A DNA stretch of 64,000 nt, taken from NCBI GenBank assembly GCA_039830015.1, contig CP140033.1, forward strand, positions 310,001-374,000, given 5' to 3'. The stretch is from Buchnera aphidicola (Meitanaphis elongallis). GTDB lineage: Bacteria; Pseudomonadota; Gammaproteobacteria; Enterobacterales; Enterobacteriaceae. The position numbers were made by a program, and so were the translations under genes. The notes beneath the pieces were generated by a model that ran no database searches, was not told where the DNA came from, and worked only from the letters and a program-made list of their open reading frames with translations. Shown one piece after another: positions 41,720-51,212 of this stretch. Position 1 is the stretch's first letter. Every line of letters begins with the position of its first letter.

Positions 41720-43186
41720 ATGAAAGACATGAATATAATATGTGACTTAGTTATTTTTGGTGCAAAAGGAGATCTTGCTCGTAGAAAACTTTTACCTTCT
41801 TTATATCAATTAGAAAAAATAAATAAATTATCAAAAAATATGAGAATTATTGGTGTTGGACGTGCTAATTGGGATAAAAAAAATTATTTAGCTATAGTAC
41901 GCGACTCATTAAAAACATTCATGAACGAGAAGATAGAAGACAGTGTATGGAACGTATTTTCTCTTCGTTTAGATTTTTGTAATTTAGATGTGAATGACAC
42001 TCATAGTTTTTTAAAACTAAAAAAAATGTTTTATCAACCTAATAATTTAATTATAAACTATTTTGCAATGCCTCCAAATACCTTTAGTGCTATTTGCAAA
42101 GGATTAGGAGAAGTACATTTAAACCTTGAACCTGCACGAATTGTAATAGAAAAACCATTAGGAACTTCTTTAAAAACTTCTAAAAAAATAAATGATGAAA
42201 TTAGCAAATACTTTAAAGAACATCAAATTTTCCGTATAGATCATTATCTTGGAAAAGAAACAATATTAAACTTGTTAGCCTTTAGGTTTTCTAATTCTCT
42301 TTTCTATTATAACTGGAATAACAATTTTATTGATCATGTACAAATAACTATTGCAGAAGAAATAGGAGTTGAAGGAAGAAAAGAATACTTTAATAGTACA
42401 GGTCAAATTCGAGATATGGTACAAAATCACTTATTGCAAATACTAACTATTATTACGATGTCTCAACCTATAAGTTTAAATTCCAACAATATTCAAGATG
42501 AAAAAGTAAAAATTTTAAAAGCATTGCGACCATTTAATACTTATGATACTTGTAAAAAAATAGTATTAGGTCAATATTCTTCTGGTATAATAAATGGAAA
42601 TAAATTACCTTCATATTTAGATGACATAGGAAAGAATATACATAGCAATACTGAAACATTCGTATCAATGAAAGTAAATATTGATAATAAACAATGGTAT
42701 GGAGTTCCATTTTATCTTAGAACAGGAAAAAGATTACCTAAAAAATGTTCAGAAATAGTTATCTTTTTTAAAGACATTCCAATTAATATTTTTAATAACT
42801 GTCATTACGATTTACCTAAAAATAAAATAACTATATTTTTACAACATAAAGAAGGAATAAAAATTCAAATTCTAAATAAAGTGCCAGGATTAGAATCTAG
42901 TTATAATCTGGATATAACTAACTTAAATTTCAATTATTCTCAACACTTTAAACAATTGAAATTATTTGATGCTTACGAACGATTATTATTGGAAAGCATT
43001 AGAGGCAATCGTTCTTTATTTGTAAGAAGAGACGAAGTAGAATTAGCATGGAACTGGATTGATTCAATTTTAAATTCTATAAATTTTCAAAAAAATCCAT
43101 TATATTTATACCCTTCTGGTACTTGGGGGCCTAATTCATCTCATGAAATGATTAAAAAAGATGGCTATAAATGGAACAAATGCTAA
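41720..43186 (+). CDS. zwf: Glucose-6-phosphate 1-dehydrogenase
   Basis: Zwf oxidises glucose-6-phosphate to the lactone with NADP, opening the oxidative pentose phosphate branch. Its product feeds Pgl (6.0 kb). The 488-residue protein (E. coli 491) has the nucleotide motif FGAKGDLARRKL, EKPLGTSL, the substrate and catalytic motif RIDHYLGKE, and LRTGKRLPKK. CAGGAAAATAGTT precedes the ATG, and the same 17 bases including the ATG recur at the htpX start. No damage is seen. Confidence 0.97.
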   Translation: MKDMNIICDLVIFGAKGDLARRKLLPSLYQLEKINKLSKNMRIIGVGRANWDKKNYLAIVRDSLKTFMNEKIEDSVWNVFSLRLDFCNLDVNDTHSFLKLKKMFYQPNNLIINYFAMPPNTFSAICKGLGEVHLNLEPARIVIEKPLGTSLKTSKKINDEISKYFKEHQIFRIDHYLGKETILNLLAFRFSNSLFYYNWNNNFIDHVQITIAEEIGVEGRKEYFNSTGQIRDMVQNHLLQILTIITMSQPISLNSNNIQDEKVKILKALRPFNTYDTCKKIVLGQYSSGIINGNKLPSYLDDIGKNIHSNTETFVSMKVNIDNKQWYGVPFYLRTGKRLPKKCSEIVIFFKDIPINIFNNCHYDLPKNKITIFLQHKEGIKIQILNKVPGLESSYNLDITNLNFNYSQHFKQLKLFDAYERLLLESIRGNRSLFVRRDEVELAWNWIDSILNSINFQKNPLYLYPSGTWGPNSSHEMIKKDGYKWNKC

Positions 43187-43685
43187 AATTTAACATTTTT
43201 GTTACAATTTTAAAATAATGTAATATAAAAGTATTTTATCATTTTAGATGGTAATATTTATATCTACTATTTATTAAAAATATGCATTATATCGCAATAA
43301 ACATTATCAATTTATCGTTAAAATGTAATGATTATACATGTGATATTTTCATAGTTCAATATATAATATGCCAATAACTTCTTTAGTTCTAACATAATTT
43401 TATTAATAAAATTAACATTAATTTTTAAAATTTACACAACATTATATTGAAACATCTTTAAAATATTGAATTTTAGTTTTTATGCAAAATAATTTTCAAA
43501 TTTTATTATTATAAACTTTGCTAGTGTTATTTTAAATAATTAATAATAAAATTTATAAATTACATATACATATCAATTGCAGTAGATTATCATAAAGTAC
43601 ATTACTAAAAGTGCTAAATACTAAATTATCGTCTAAAATATATACAAAATTGATTTTTAATAAAAACAAGTTCAGGAAAATAGTT
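43187..43685. other. Gene-free spacer between zwf and htpX
   Basis: These 499 bases hold no ORF with a homologue and no tRNA. An ATG-initiated reading frame in phase with htpX begins at 43611, but the residues before 43686 do not match HtpX and are probably leader. The promoter for htpX is presumably here. Confidence 0.4.
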
Positions 43686-44564
43686 ATGATACGTATAATT
43701 CTTTTTTTACTAACTAATTTAGCTGTTATGTGTATTTTTGGTTTTATTTTAAGCATTACAGGAATTAAATCTGAAAGTATGTATGGATTACTAATTATGT
43801 CTACTATATTTGGATTTGGTGGTTCTATAACATCATTGTTCATGTCAAAATGGATTGCTTTACGATCTGTAAATGGGCAAATAATTCGTTATCCAAACGG
43901 TAATACTGAAAATTGGTTAATTAATACTATTAAATATCAGTCTAAAAAAGTAGGTATTCAAGCACCAGAAGTCGCAATATATTGTGCTGCTGATATAAAT
44001 GCGTTTGCTACAGGAGCAAGAAGAAATTCTGCATTAGTTGCTGTATCTACTGGTTTGTTAGATAACATGAGTAAAGATGAAGCTGAAGCAGTATTGGCAC
44101 ATGAAATTACTCATATAGCTAATGGTGATATGGTTACCATGACTTTATTACAAGGAATAATAAATACCTTTGTAATATTCGCGTCTAGAATTGTTGCTCA
44201 GATAGTATCACACATTTTTTCAAACGATAAAAACGAAGATAATAACTACAATGGAAATACATGGACATATATAATTACTTCTACTATCCTAGAATTAATT
44301 TTTGGAATCTTTGCAAGCATAATAACTATGTGGTTTTCTAGATATCGTGAATTTTACGCCGACGCTGGATCTGCAAAGTTAGTAGGAAAAAATAAAATGA
44401 TTGCGGCGCTAAAAAGACTTAAATTAAGTCGTGAACCTCAAGAATCTAGTAGCATGATAGCATTTTGTATTAACGGAAGGTCAAGTAATTTTTTAGATTT
44501 GTTTATGTCGCATCCATCATTAGAACAGCGTATCAATGCTCTTTACAATCAAAAATATATGTAA
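43686..44564 (+). CDS. htpX: Membrane zinc protease HtpX
   Basis: HtpX is an inner-membrane M48 metalloprotease for quality control of membrane proteins, heat- and envelope-stress induced in E. coli. I start it at ATG 43686 ([15 protein letters not shown]) after CAGGAAAA, giving 292 residues against 293. Two N-terminal membrane helices are followed by ALRSVNGQ, the zinc motif HEITH (His139-His143), a further hydrophobic pair and the third ligand region [11 protein letters not shown]. It is a full-length gene. In E. coli HtpX is balanced by FtsH, which is not in the window. Confidence 0.96.
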   Translation: MIRIILFLLTNLAVMCIFGFILSITGIKSESMYGLLIMSTIFGFGGSITSLFMSKWIALRSVNGQIIRYPNGNTENWLINTIKYQSKKVGIQAPEVAIYCAADINAFATGARRNSALVAVSTGLLDNMSKDEAEAVLAHEITHIANGDMVTMTLLQGIINTFVIFASRIVAQIVSHIFSNDKNEDNNYNGNTWTYIITSTILELIFGIFASIITMWFSRYREFYADAGSAKLVGKNKMIAALKRLKLSREPQESSSMIAFCINGRSSNFLDLFMSHPSLEQRINALYNQKYM

Positions 44565-45144
44565 ACTATATCTATAATAATTTTCATTTTTAAAACAAAC
44601 AATAGTATTTGTATGTCATTATTTATTTGAATAACAACATATTATATAATAATTTTAACTATTAAACACATTAAAAAAAATTATTTTTATATATTTTATG
44701 ATTCTTTAATGCAAAAACACTATAATATTATAAAAAATAGAGTTTCATTTATTGAAATATTAAAGACATTAAGTACTATTGAAGTATGAAAACCATAATA
44801 GCGTATAGTTAAGTATTTAAAAATAAAAAATTGAGATCTTTTAAACTAATATGTATTATCATTACATGATTTCAATACAAAAAATTGCTTATTAAGTATA
44901 AATTGTTAATATCTTTTCTGTAAAAAAATGATATTAACTTAAAAATTGTGATATGAAAATCGTTGTATGCAATAAACTCTACAAGACTTTTGTTTTTAAG
45001 CATTCTACATCTAAAGAACTAAACATAAAGAACTTATATAAATTAAGTTAAATTACAATATTTATGATTAGTTATTATTAATGATAAAATTGTTATTGAT
45101 TCAAAATAGAATTTTTTCTGTCCTATTATTTTACGGAGCTTCTA
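44565..45144. other. Spacer between htpX and yoaE
   Basis: These 580 bases hold no readable gene. In pea-aphid Buchnera, as I recall, cspC sits here, but no cold-shock motif (KGFGFI) can be read on either strand. A short unsupported frame begins at 44710 and is ignored. Confidence 0.4.
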
Positions 45145-46707
45145 ATGGAACTTTTTTTAGATCCGTCAAGCTGGGCAGGTCTGTCAACATTAATTATATT
45201 AGAAGTAGTGTTAGGTATTGATAACTTAGTTTTCATAGCTATACTATCAAAAAAATTACCACCATGCAAACAAGATAAAGCTCGTTTAATTGGATTAAGT
45301 TTAGCACTTTTAATGCGATTAAGTTTACTTTCACTTATGTCATGGATGGTAACTTTAACATCAACAATAATTAGTAATGAGTATTTTTCATTCTCAGGAC
45401 GTGATTTAATATTACTATTTGGTGGTTTTTTTTTGCTATTTAAAGCAACTATAGAACTACATGAAAGATTAGACAATAATATACACCAGGATGAAAATGA
45501 TAAGAACTACGCTGGATTTTGGACTATAGTAATTCAAATTGTAATTTTAGATGCTGTATTTTCTCTAGATTCCATTATTACTGCTGTAGGTATAGTAAAT
45601 AATTTACCTATTATGATGATTGCAGTAATTATTGCTATGGCTTTAATGTTAATAGCCTCCAAACCTTTAATAAAATTCATTAATTTGCATCAAACAGTAG
45701 TAGTCTTATGTTTAAGTTTTTTATTAATGATAGGATTTAGCTTAGTATCAGAAGCACTAGGATTTTTTATACCAAAAGGATATTTATATGCTGCAATCAG
45801 TTTTTCTATTATCATAGAGTTATTTAATCAAATTGCACGCCGAAATTTTATTCGACATCAATCCAGGAGACCTATGAGACAGAGAGCTGCAGAAGCTATA
45901 TTAAGATTAATGATTAGAGATCAATTTAAAAATGCTACTGTAATTCCTATAATGAACGATAAAGAAAAAAACACTTTATATAAAACATCTTCTTCAGATA
46001 CGACAGAATTCCAAGAAGAAGAAAGATATATGATCAATAGCGTACTGACTTTGGCTGTTCGATCAATTCGAAGCATTATGACTCCTAGAAGTGAAATTTC
46101 TTGGGTCGATATAGAACAACCTATTTCCAAAATTCGTACACAATTATTAGACACTCCTCATAGCTTGTTCCCTGTCTGTCAAGGGAAACTTGATGAAGTA
46201 ATAGGAATTGTGCGAGCTAAAGAACTATTAATAGCAATAGAAAACCAAGTAAATATAGTAAAGTTTTGTTCCGCTATTGCCCCAATAATTATACCCGATA
46301 CCATTGATCCAATTAATTTAATGGGGGTATTAAGACGTTCTAAAGGGAGCTTAGTCATCGTAACTAATGAATTTGGCGTAGTTCAAGGTTTAGTTACACC
46401 ATTAGATGTTTTAGAAGCTATTGCTGGAGAATTTCCAGATGCAGATGAAACTCCTGATATTATTATTGAAAAGGATAGTTGGCTAGTAAAAGGTGGAACA
46501 GATTTACATTCTCTACAGCAATGCTTAAATACTACTAATTTAGTCCATAAAGACAATGATTATGCATCTCTAGCCGGATTATTAATTGCACAAAAAGGAC
46601 AACTACCTTTACCAGGAGAAACAATTTATATTCGTCCTTTAAAATTCTATATTGTAGAAGCAACACAATACCGTATTAATTTAGTACGAATAACTAAAAT
46701 AAGATAA
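45145..46707 (+). CDS. yoaE: TerC-family membrane protein with CBS and CorC domains (YoaE)
   Basis: YoaE is an inner-membrane protein of the TerC family, whose members are linked to manganese or other metal export. Its exact role is not established. The 520-residue protein (E. coli 518) has about seven membrane helices in the first 230 residues ([29 protein letters not shown]). A pair of CBS domains follows ([48 protein letters not shown] without the break), then a C-terminal CorC/HlyC domain. ACGGAGCTTCTA is a good ribosome binding site. tsaB follows after five bases. Confidence 0.93.
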   Translation: MELFLDPSSWAGLSTLIILEVVLGIDNLVFIAILSKKLPPCKQDKARLIGLSLALLMRLSLLSLMSWMVTLTSTIISNEYFSFSGRDLILLFGGFFLLFKATIELHERLDNNIHQDENDKNYAGFWTIVIQIVILDAVFSLDSIITAVGIVNNLPIMMIAVIIAMALMLIASKPLIKFINLHQTVVVLCLSFLLMIGFSLVSEALGFFIPKGYLYAAISFSIIIELFNQIARRNFIRHQSRRPMRQRAAEAILRLMIRDQFKNATVIPIMNDKEKNTLYKTSSSDTTEFQEEERYMINSVLTLAVRSIRSIMTPRSEISWVDIEQPISKIRTQLLDTPHSLFPVCQGKLDEVIGIVRAKELLIAIENQVNIVKFCSAIAPIIIPDTIDPINLMGVLRRSKGSLVIVTNEFGVVQGLVTPLDVLEAIAGEFPDADETPDIIIEKDSWLVKGGTDLHSLQQCLNTTNLVHKDNDYASLAGLLIAQKGQLPLPGETIYIRPLKFYIVEATQYRINLVRITKIR

Positions 46708-46712
46708 AAAAT

Positions 46713-47369
46713 ATGTCTGAAACTATCTTAGCATTCGATTCTTCGATGTCCAACTGTTCTGTCGCAGTATTACATAAAAATAATGTTTATAGTAAAAATA
46801 AAATATGTAATAAAAACCAAACTAAATATATTTTACCTATGATAAAACAAGCATTAGAAATCAATTCTTTAAACTTAAATGAAATAAGTGTGATAATCAT
46901 TTCCAAAGGACCAGGGGACTTTATAGGAATCAGAACAACTATTGCTGTAGCACAAGGTTTAACATTAGGGTTAGATATTCCAATTATTGCGTTTTCTACT
47001 ATATCAATAATGGTAGAACAAGCTTGGAAGAAGTTTAAAAAAAATAAGATATTAATTCTTTTAAAAAAAAATAACACACAAGTATGTTTCATACAATATG
47101 TTAAAAATAAGGAACATCTTGGAATAGATAAAAAATATGTACAAATACTTGCTATTGAAGAAACAGCCAAGAAACTTTTGACTTTAAACGATTCGTGGAT
47201 AATAATTGGAAACTGTTTAAGTTTATTTTCAAAAAACATTTATAAAAATTTGATATTTACCAATATTTCATTTCCGCAATCAAAATTTATTATTTCTTTA
47301 TATTTATCGTATAAAAACTGTCAAAAACATAATCTATTCCACAATATATCTCCAATTTATTCTTTATAA
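46713..47369 (+). CDS. tsaB: tRNA threonylcarbamoyladenosine protein TsaB
   Basis: TsaB partners TsaD and TsaE in making the t6A modification at position 37 of ANN-decoding tRNAs. The 218-residue protein (E. coli YeaZ 231) is of the ASKHA fold, with ILAFDSSMSNCSVAVL at the N-terminus and the diagnostic SKGPGDFIGIRTTIAVAQGLTLG. The C-terminal half is divergent, as usual for the family. It is five bases behind yoaE and probably cotranscribed. A hairpin follows. Confidence 0.93.
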   Translation: MSETILAFDSSMSNCSVAVLHKNNVYSKNKICNKNQTKYILPMIKQALEINSLNLNEISVIIISKGPGDFIGIRTTIAVAQGLTLGLDIPIIAFSTISIMVEQAWKKFKKNKILILLKKNNTQVCFIQYVKNKEHLGIDKKYVQILAIEETAKKLLTLNDSWIIIGNCLSLFSKNIYKNLIFTNISFPQSKFIISLYLSYKNCQKHNLFHNISPIYSL

Positions 47370-47433
47370 AATAATACATTTATGTAGTTCTCTATATAAA
47401 AATTAATTGAGTTTACTAAAATATACATCTATT

Positions 47434-47455
47434 ATCCAGAATCACAATTCTGGAT
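47434..47455. terminator. Hairpin between convergent tsaB and minE
   Basis: ATCCAGAAT (47434-47442) and ATTCTGGAT (47447-47455) make a perfect 9-bp stem with a 4-base CACA loop. It is compact and placed between the two stops, so it is likely a bidirectional terminator. Confidence 0.65.
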
Positions 47456-47516
47456 TAATAAACATTAATCGTTAAAAATATATTTATTAATAAACATTAA
47501 CATGTTTATATGCTAC

Positions 47517-47768
47517 TTACTCTGGAATAGTAACATTTAGTTCTAGTATAGAAATATCTTTTCCCTTATGATCTAATTGAACTGAAATCATTTTTGGATC
47601 TATTTTAATATATTTACAAATTACTTGTAGAATTTCTCGTTTTAATTCAGGAAGATAATTTGGTTCGTCATCTTTTTTTCTACGCTCAGCGACAATAATT
47701 TGTAATCTTTCTTTTGCTATATTAGCAGTATTTTTTTTTCGAGATAAAAAAAAATCTAATAAAGCCAT
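47517..47768 (-). CDS. minE: Cell division topological factor MinE
   Basis: MinE drives MinD off the membrane and sets up pole-to-pole oscillation, restricting MinC to the poles. The 83-residue protein (E. coli 88) has the membrane-targeting N-terminus [12 protein letters not shown], the contact helix [14 protein letters not shown] and the C-terminal dimer domain [13 protein letters not shown]. It is the last gene of the minC-minD-minE operon, two bases behind minD. Confidence 0.97.
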   Translation of the reverse strand: MALLDFFLSRKKNTANIAKERLQIIVAERRKKDDEPNYLPELKREILQVICKYIKIDPKMISVQLDHKGKDISILELNVTIPE

Positions 47769-47770
47769 AT

Positions 47771-48583
47771 TTATCTCCTAAATAACCGTTTTAAAAAACT
47801 TTTTTTTTCTTCTTTAATAAATCTGAAAGGAATATTGTTACCTAATAAACGATTTACAGTATCATAATATGCTTGCCCAGCATGAGATTTTGAGTTCAAA
47901 ATTATAGGTTTTCCTTGATTAGAAGCTGTTAAGACCGAAGAATCTTCAGGAATTACCCCAATCAATGGTATTCTTAAAACATCTAACACGTCTTTTGTAC
48001 TTAACATTTCTCCTCTATTTACTCTAATTGGATTATAACGAGTTAATAGCAAGTGTTCTTTTATAGGATCACATTTATTTTTTGAACGTTTGGACTTCGA
48101 TGCAATAATACCTAACATACGATCAGAATCTCTTATGGAAGATATTTCGGGATTTGTAGTGACAATTGCTTCATCTGCAAAGTATATTGCTAAGATTGCT
48201 CCAGATTCTATCCCAGCTGGTGAATCACAAATAATAACATCAAAACCCATTTCGATCAGTTCCTGAAACACATTATTTATACCTAATTTTGTTAACGAAT
48301 TTTTATCTCTGGTTTGAGATGCCGGAAGAATAAATAAATTATCTGTTCTTTTATCTTTAATTAGTGCTTGATTTAAATTGGCGTCTCCATTAATTACATT
48401 TATAAAATCATACACTACCCTACGTTCACATCCCATAATTAAATCTAAATTTCGTAATCCTATATCAAAATCAATCACTATTGTTTTTTGCCCTTTTTGT
48501 GCGAAACCTGTTGCTAAAGCTGCACTAGAAGTGGTTTTTCCTACACCTCCTTTACCTGATGTCACTGCAATGATACGCGTCAT
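47771..48583 (-). CDS. minD: Septum-site determining ATPase MinD
   Basis: MinD is the membrane-binding ATPase that carries MinC. The 270-residue protein (identical in length to E. coli) has the deviant Walker motif [12 protein letters not shown] (residues 9-20), [25 protein letters not shown] and the C-terminal amphipathic targeting helix [10 protein letters not shown]. It lies between minC and minE with spacers of 21 and 2 bases. It is fully conserved. Confidence 0.98.
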   Translation of the reverse strand: MTRIIAVTSGKGGVGKTTSSAALATGFAQKGQKTIVIDFDIGLRNLDLIMGCERRVVYDFINVINGDANLNQALIKDKRTDNLFILPASQTRDKNSLTKLGINNVFQELIEMGFDVIICDSPAGIESGAILAIYFADEAIVTTNPEISSIRDSDRMLGIIASKSKRSKNKCDPIKEHLLLTRYNPIRVNRGEMLSTKDVLDVLRIPLIGVIPEDSSVLTASNQGKPIILNSKSHAGQAYYDTVNRLLGNNIPFRFIKEEKKSFLKRLFRR

Positions 48584-48604
48584 ACATTACGTTCCTCAAT
48601 GATT

Positions 48605-49306
48605 TTAATCGAGTTTTAAAATGTTTAATTTTCCATTTTTTATATAAATTCTAACACTGTATCCTATTAAGTTCGAAGAACATTGATCGATCAACAAATA
48701 TTCTCCTGCAATAGAAATTAGTTCTGCAAAAAAGTTTAAACAAAATATTTGGCATGTAATATCTCCTTTAGCTCCTGCTAATACTCTGCCTCTCATACTT
48801 CCATAAACATGAACATTACCATCTGCTATTACTTCTGATCCTGGATTTACATTACTAGTAATTATTAAATCAGAATGAACAGCATAAACTTTTTGTCCAG
48901 ATCTAATAGGAAAATCAATAATTTTAGTTTTCTTGTTATTACTTAAATGAACAATATTATCGTTATTGCACTGACATCGATTAACATAACAAATTAACTT
49001 TTTTTCTTTAGATAAAATCGGTAATCCAGATTTCATAATTATGTTTTTAAAAACTTCTCCGTAACAACCACGGATTCCCAAAATATGAAAGTTAAATGAA
49101 ACAAACAGTTCTTTTATGTTATTCCAATTTTCTATACTAGATAATTTCGTGATGTCAATTACTATAGGTAAATTTTTGAAAAAATTAGGAGATATTTTAA
49201 CCTTTTTATTTAATTCTTTACGTATTAATATAATTGAATTAGTATTTAAATAAAGAACCAACATTTTAAAAACATTTTCTTTTAATTCAAATGGTAAAAT
49301 TTTCAT
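48605..49306 (-). CDS. minC: Septum-site determining protein MinC
   Basis: MinC inhibits FtsZ assembly away from mid-cell. The 233-residue protein (E. coli 231) has a divergent N-terminal FtsZ-inhibitory domain and a better conserved C-terminal beta-helix. The beta-helix carries SGQKVYAVHSDLIIT, NPGSEVIADGNVHVYGSMRGRVLAGA without the break, and DQCSSNLIGYSVRIY for MinD binding and dimerisation. It is the first gene of the leftward minCDE operon. A complete Min system in such a small genome implies that rod-to-round division placement is still regulated. Confidence 0.95.
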   Translation of the reverse strand: MKILPFELKENVFKMLVLYLNTNSIILIRKELNKKVKISPNFFKNLPIVIDITKLSSIENWNNIKELFVSFNFHILGIRGCYGEVFKNIIMKSGLPILSKEKKLICYVNRCQCNNDNIVHLSNNKKTKIIDFPIRSGQKVYAVHSDLIITSNVNPGSEVIADGNVHVYGSMRGRVLAGAKGDITCQIFCLNFFAELISIAGEYLLIDQCSSNLIGYSVRIYIKNGKLNILKLD

Positions 49307-49733
49307 TATTTTAAGCGATACTTAAGATGTTAAAACGTTGTTAATTCTTTTGCTATAAAAGTTTTAAATAATTTCCAATTTTATTTAAATAATGTTTTAA
49401 TATTTGAATACTAAACGGCATATCATAGAAGTAACCATGTTTTATAAACTAATATGTTGCTATTTTAATTACAATAATTTAAAAATTTCAGTTAAATAGA
49501 ACTTTAAAAGATAAAACACTTATATTCTTACTCATAAGTCATATATGCACATAATATATGTACTCCATTTTGTTAAAACATTATCTAAATAATTTTACGA
49601 AGCAAAAATGCAAAATTTTATAAAAACATTTTTATAGACTATTATAATAGTATCATAGAAAAATATATAATATAAAATATATTATTTCAATATATAATTG
49701 AATTAGTTATTAAAATAAAAAAACTATGAAATT
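49307..49733. other. Divergent minC/rsmC spacer
   Basis: These 427 bases between the divergent minC and rsmC genes show no ORF, tRNA or strong hairpin. Promoters of both genes are expected here, but no box stands out from the AT-rich background. Confidence 0.35.
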
Positions 49734-50747
49734 ATGACGAACACAAATAAACTTTTTTTAAAAAACATACATTTGTTTCAAAAAAAAATGTTTATGTCAG
49801 GAAACATAAACAGTGAGTTATATCTAAATAAATTGAATCAAAACGTTGTAATATATACTCAACACTTTAATAATTGGTTCAACTTAAAAAACACAAAACA
49901 CGTAGTAAAATTTGTTTTATTAGAAGAAAAACAAATCATTTTAAATACTGACACTGTATTATATTTCTGGCCAAAAGATAAAATTGAAGCTACATTCCAT
50001 TTAAAATGGATCTTCTCGTTATTACCTAAAAAAAGTTCTATTTTTTTAATTGGAGAAAAAAATAGTGGAATAAATACTGCTCAAAATTTATTGAAAAAGT
50101 GGATAAAATTAGAAAAAATAGACTCTGCAAAACATTGTCTTCTATTTTTTGGAAAAATAATTGTAAGGCCTAAATTTCAATTTAATAAATTTATATACAA
50201 TAAAACATGGAATTTCATTAATATAAAAACTATACCAGGAATTTTTAGTTACAATAAAATTGATGCAGGTTCTAAATTATTAGCATCTACGTTTACAAAA
50301 TTGATAAAAGGAAATGTATTAGATATAGGATGCGGTTCAGGAATATTATCAGCATTACTAGCTAGACACTCAAAAAAAGTAAAACTGACATTGATAGATA
50401 CAAACATAGCTGCACTAGAATCCAGTCGTCTTACTTTAAAATCTAATAACATTAAAGGGGATATATTTCCAAGTAATGTCTACTCAAATGTTCATAAAAA
50501 ATTTAATTTGATTATGTCAAATCCTCCTTTACATAACAACTTAAAAATAAACTTAAACTGTATAAATACTATAATTACTAATTCAATGCAATATTTAAAA
50601 TTAGGAGGTGAAATAAGAATTGTAATTAACTCAAACGTTTCTTGTCGCTCACTTTTTAAAAATACTTTTTCTAAATACAATATATTAAAAAAAAATATTA
50701 ATTTTAAAGTATATCAAGCATATAAAGAACGTTGCGCACTAACATAA
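49734..50747 (+). CDS. rsmC: 16S rRNA m2G1207 methyltransferase
   Basis: RsmC methylates G1207 of 16S rRNA using SAM. The 337-residue protein (E. coli 343) has two methyltransferase-like halves. The N-terminal one is degenerate (YFWPKDKIEA, LIGEKNSGI). The C-terminal one is active, with VLDIGCGSGILSALLARHS and the catalytic SNPPLHNN (E. coli SNPPFHDG). The ATG at 49734 follows a short out-of-frame ATG. It ends just before the tRNA-Leu gene, which is on the opposite strand. Confidence 0.93.
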   Translation: MTNTNKLFLKNIHLFQKKMFMSGNINSELYLNKLNQNVVIYTQHFNNWFNLKNTKHVVKFVLLEEKQIILNTDTVLYFWPKDKIEATFHLKWIFSLLPKKSSIFLIGEKNSGINTAQNLLKKWIKLEKIDSAKHCLLFFGKIIVRPKFQFNKFIYNKTWNFINIKTIPGIFSYNKIDAGSKLLASTFTKLIKGNVLDIGCGSGILSALLARHSKKVKLTLIDTNIAALESSRLTLKSNNIKGDIFPSNVYSNVHKKFNLIMSNPPLHNNLKINLNCINTIITNSMQYLKLGGEIRIVINSNVSCRSLFKNTFSKYNILKKNINFKVYQAYKERCALT

Positions 50748-50763
50748 TAATATTAAATATTTA

Positions 50764-50847
50764 TACCCAGAGCGGGAATTGAACCCGCAAAGCTATATAG
50801 CCGAGGGATTTTAAATCCCTTGTGTTTACCAATTTCACCATCTGGGC
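50764..50847 (-). tRNA. tRNA-Leu (UAA)
   Basis: The sequence folds as a class II tRNA of 84 bases. The 5' arm GCCCAGA pairs with TCTGGGT, the anticodon stem and loop is GGGA-TTTAAAA-TCCC with anticodon UAA, there is an extended variable arm, and the T arm is GCGGGTTCAATTCCCGC. It is nearly identical to the E. coli UAA leucine tRNA. The CCA end is not encoded. It follows tRNA-Cys on the same strand. Confidence 0.97.
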
Positions 50848-50871
50848 CTATGAATTCATGATAAAAAATAA

Positions 50872-50942
50872 AGGCGCATCCCGGAATTGAACCGGGCTAA
50901 ACGGATTTGCAATCCGCTACATAACCGATCTGTCAACGCGCC
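50872..50942 (-). tRNA. tRNA-Cys (GCA)
   Basis: This is a 71-base cloverleaf with acceptor GGCGCGT pairing with the 3' GTGCGCC-type arm (ATGCGCC, one mismatch or wobble). The anticodon loop has TTGCAAA (anticodon GCA), and the T arm carries GGTTCAATTCC. It is close to E. coli cysT, with discriminator U. It stands 24 bases upstream of tRNA-Leu and is probably cotranscribed with it from the promoter just before it. Confidence 0.97.
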
Positions 50943-50952
50943 ATACAATCAA

Positions 50953-50981
50953 ATTTTACCAATATTAATTGAAAATTACAA
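50953..50981 (-). promoter_or_regulatory. Probable promoter of tRNA-Cys and tRNA-Leu
   Basis: Read on the minus strand, TTGTAA (50981-50976) and TAAAAT (50958-50953) are separated by exactly 17 bases, and the -10 ends ten bases before the tRNA-Cys 5' end. Both boxes resemble the sigma-70 consensus. A mature tRNA start so close implies a very short leader. Confidence 0.45.
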
Positions 50982-51119
50982 GCATTTTGACATTAATTAA
51001 AATAATTTGAATATAAACGTTTTTTAAAAACAAATTATAAATTAATAAAAAAAAGAATTTCTTTAAAAATTATAATAAATATTATATACTACTAATTTGA
51101 AACAAATATCCTATGTATG

Positions 51120-51204
51120 GGAGGAATGGCCGAGTGGTTTAAGGCAGCGGTCTTGAAAACCGCCGATGAGAAATCATCCGAGAGTTCGAATCCCTCTTCC
51201 TCCA
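51120..51204 (+). tRNA. tRNA-Ser (UGA)
   Basis: This is a class II tRNA of 85 bases. The acceptor GGAGGAA pairs with TTCCTCC. The D arm is GGCCGAGTGGTTTAAGGC, and the anticodon stem and loop has GCGGT-CTTGAAA-ACCGC with anticodon UGA. It has a long variable arm and the T arm GAGTTCGAATCCCTC. It is similar to the E. coli UGA serine tRNA. CCA is not encoded. It is charged by SerS from 32 kb. Confidence 0.96.
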
Positions 51205-51212
51205 AAACGTTT

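Noticed and set aside
50987..51017. Perfect TTGACA with TATAAA 19 bases downstream, pointing to tRNA-Ser
   Set aside because: The spacing is too long, and the site is about 100 bases from the tRNA; several equal -10-like boxes lie closer.
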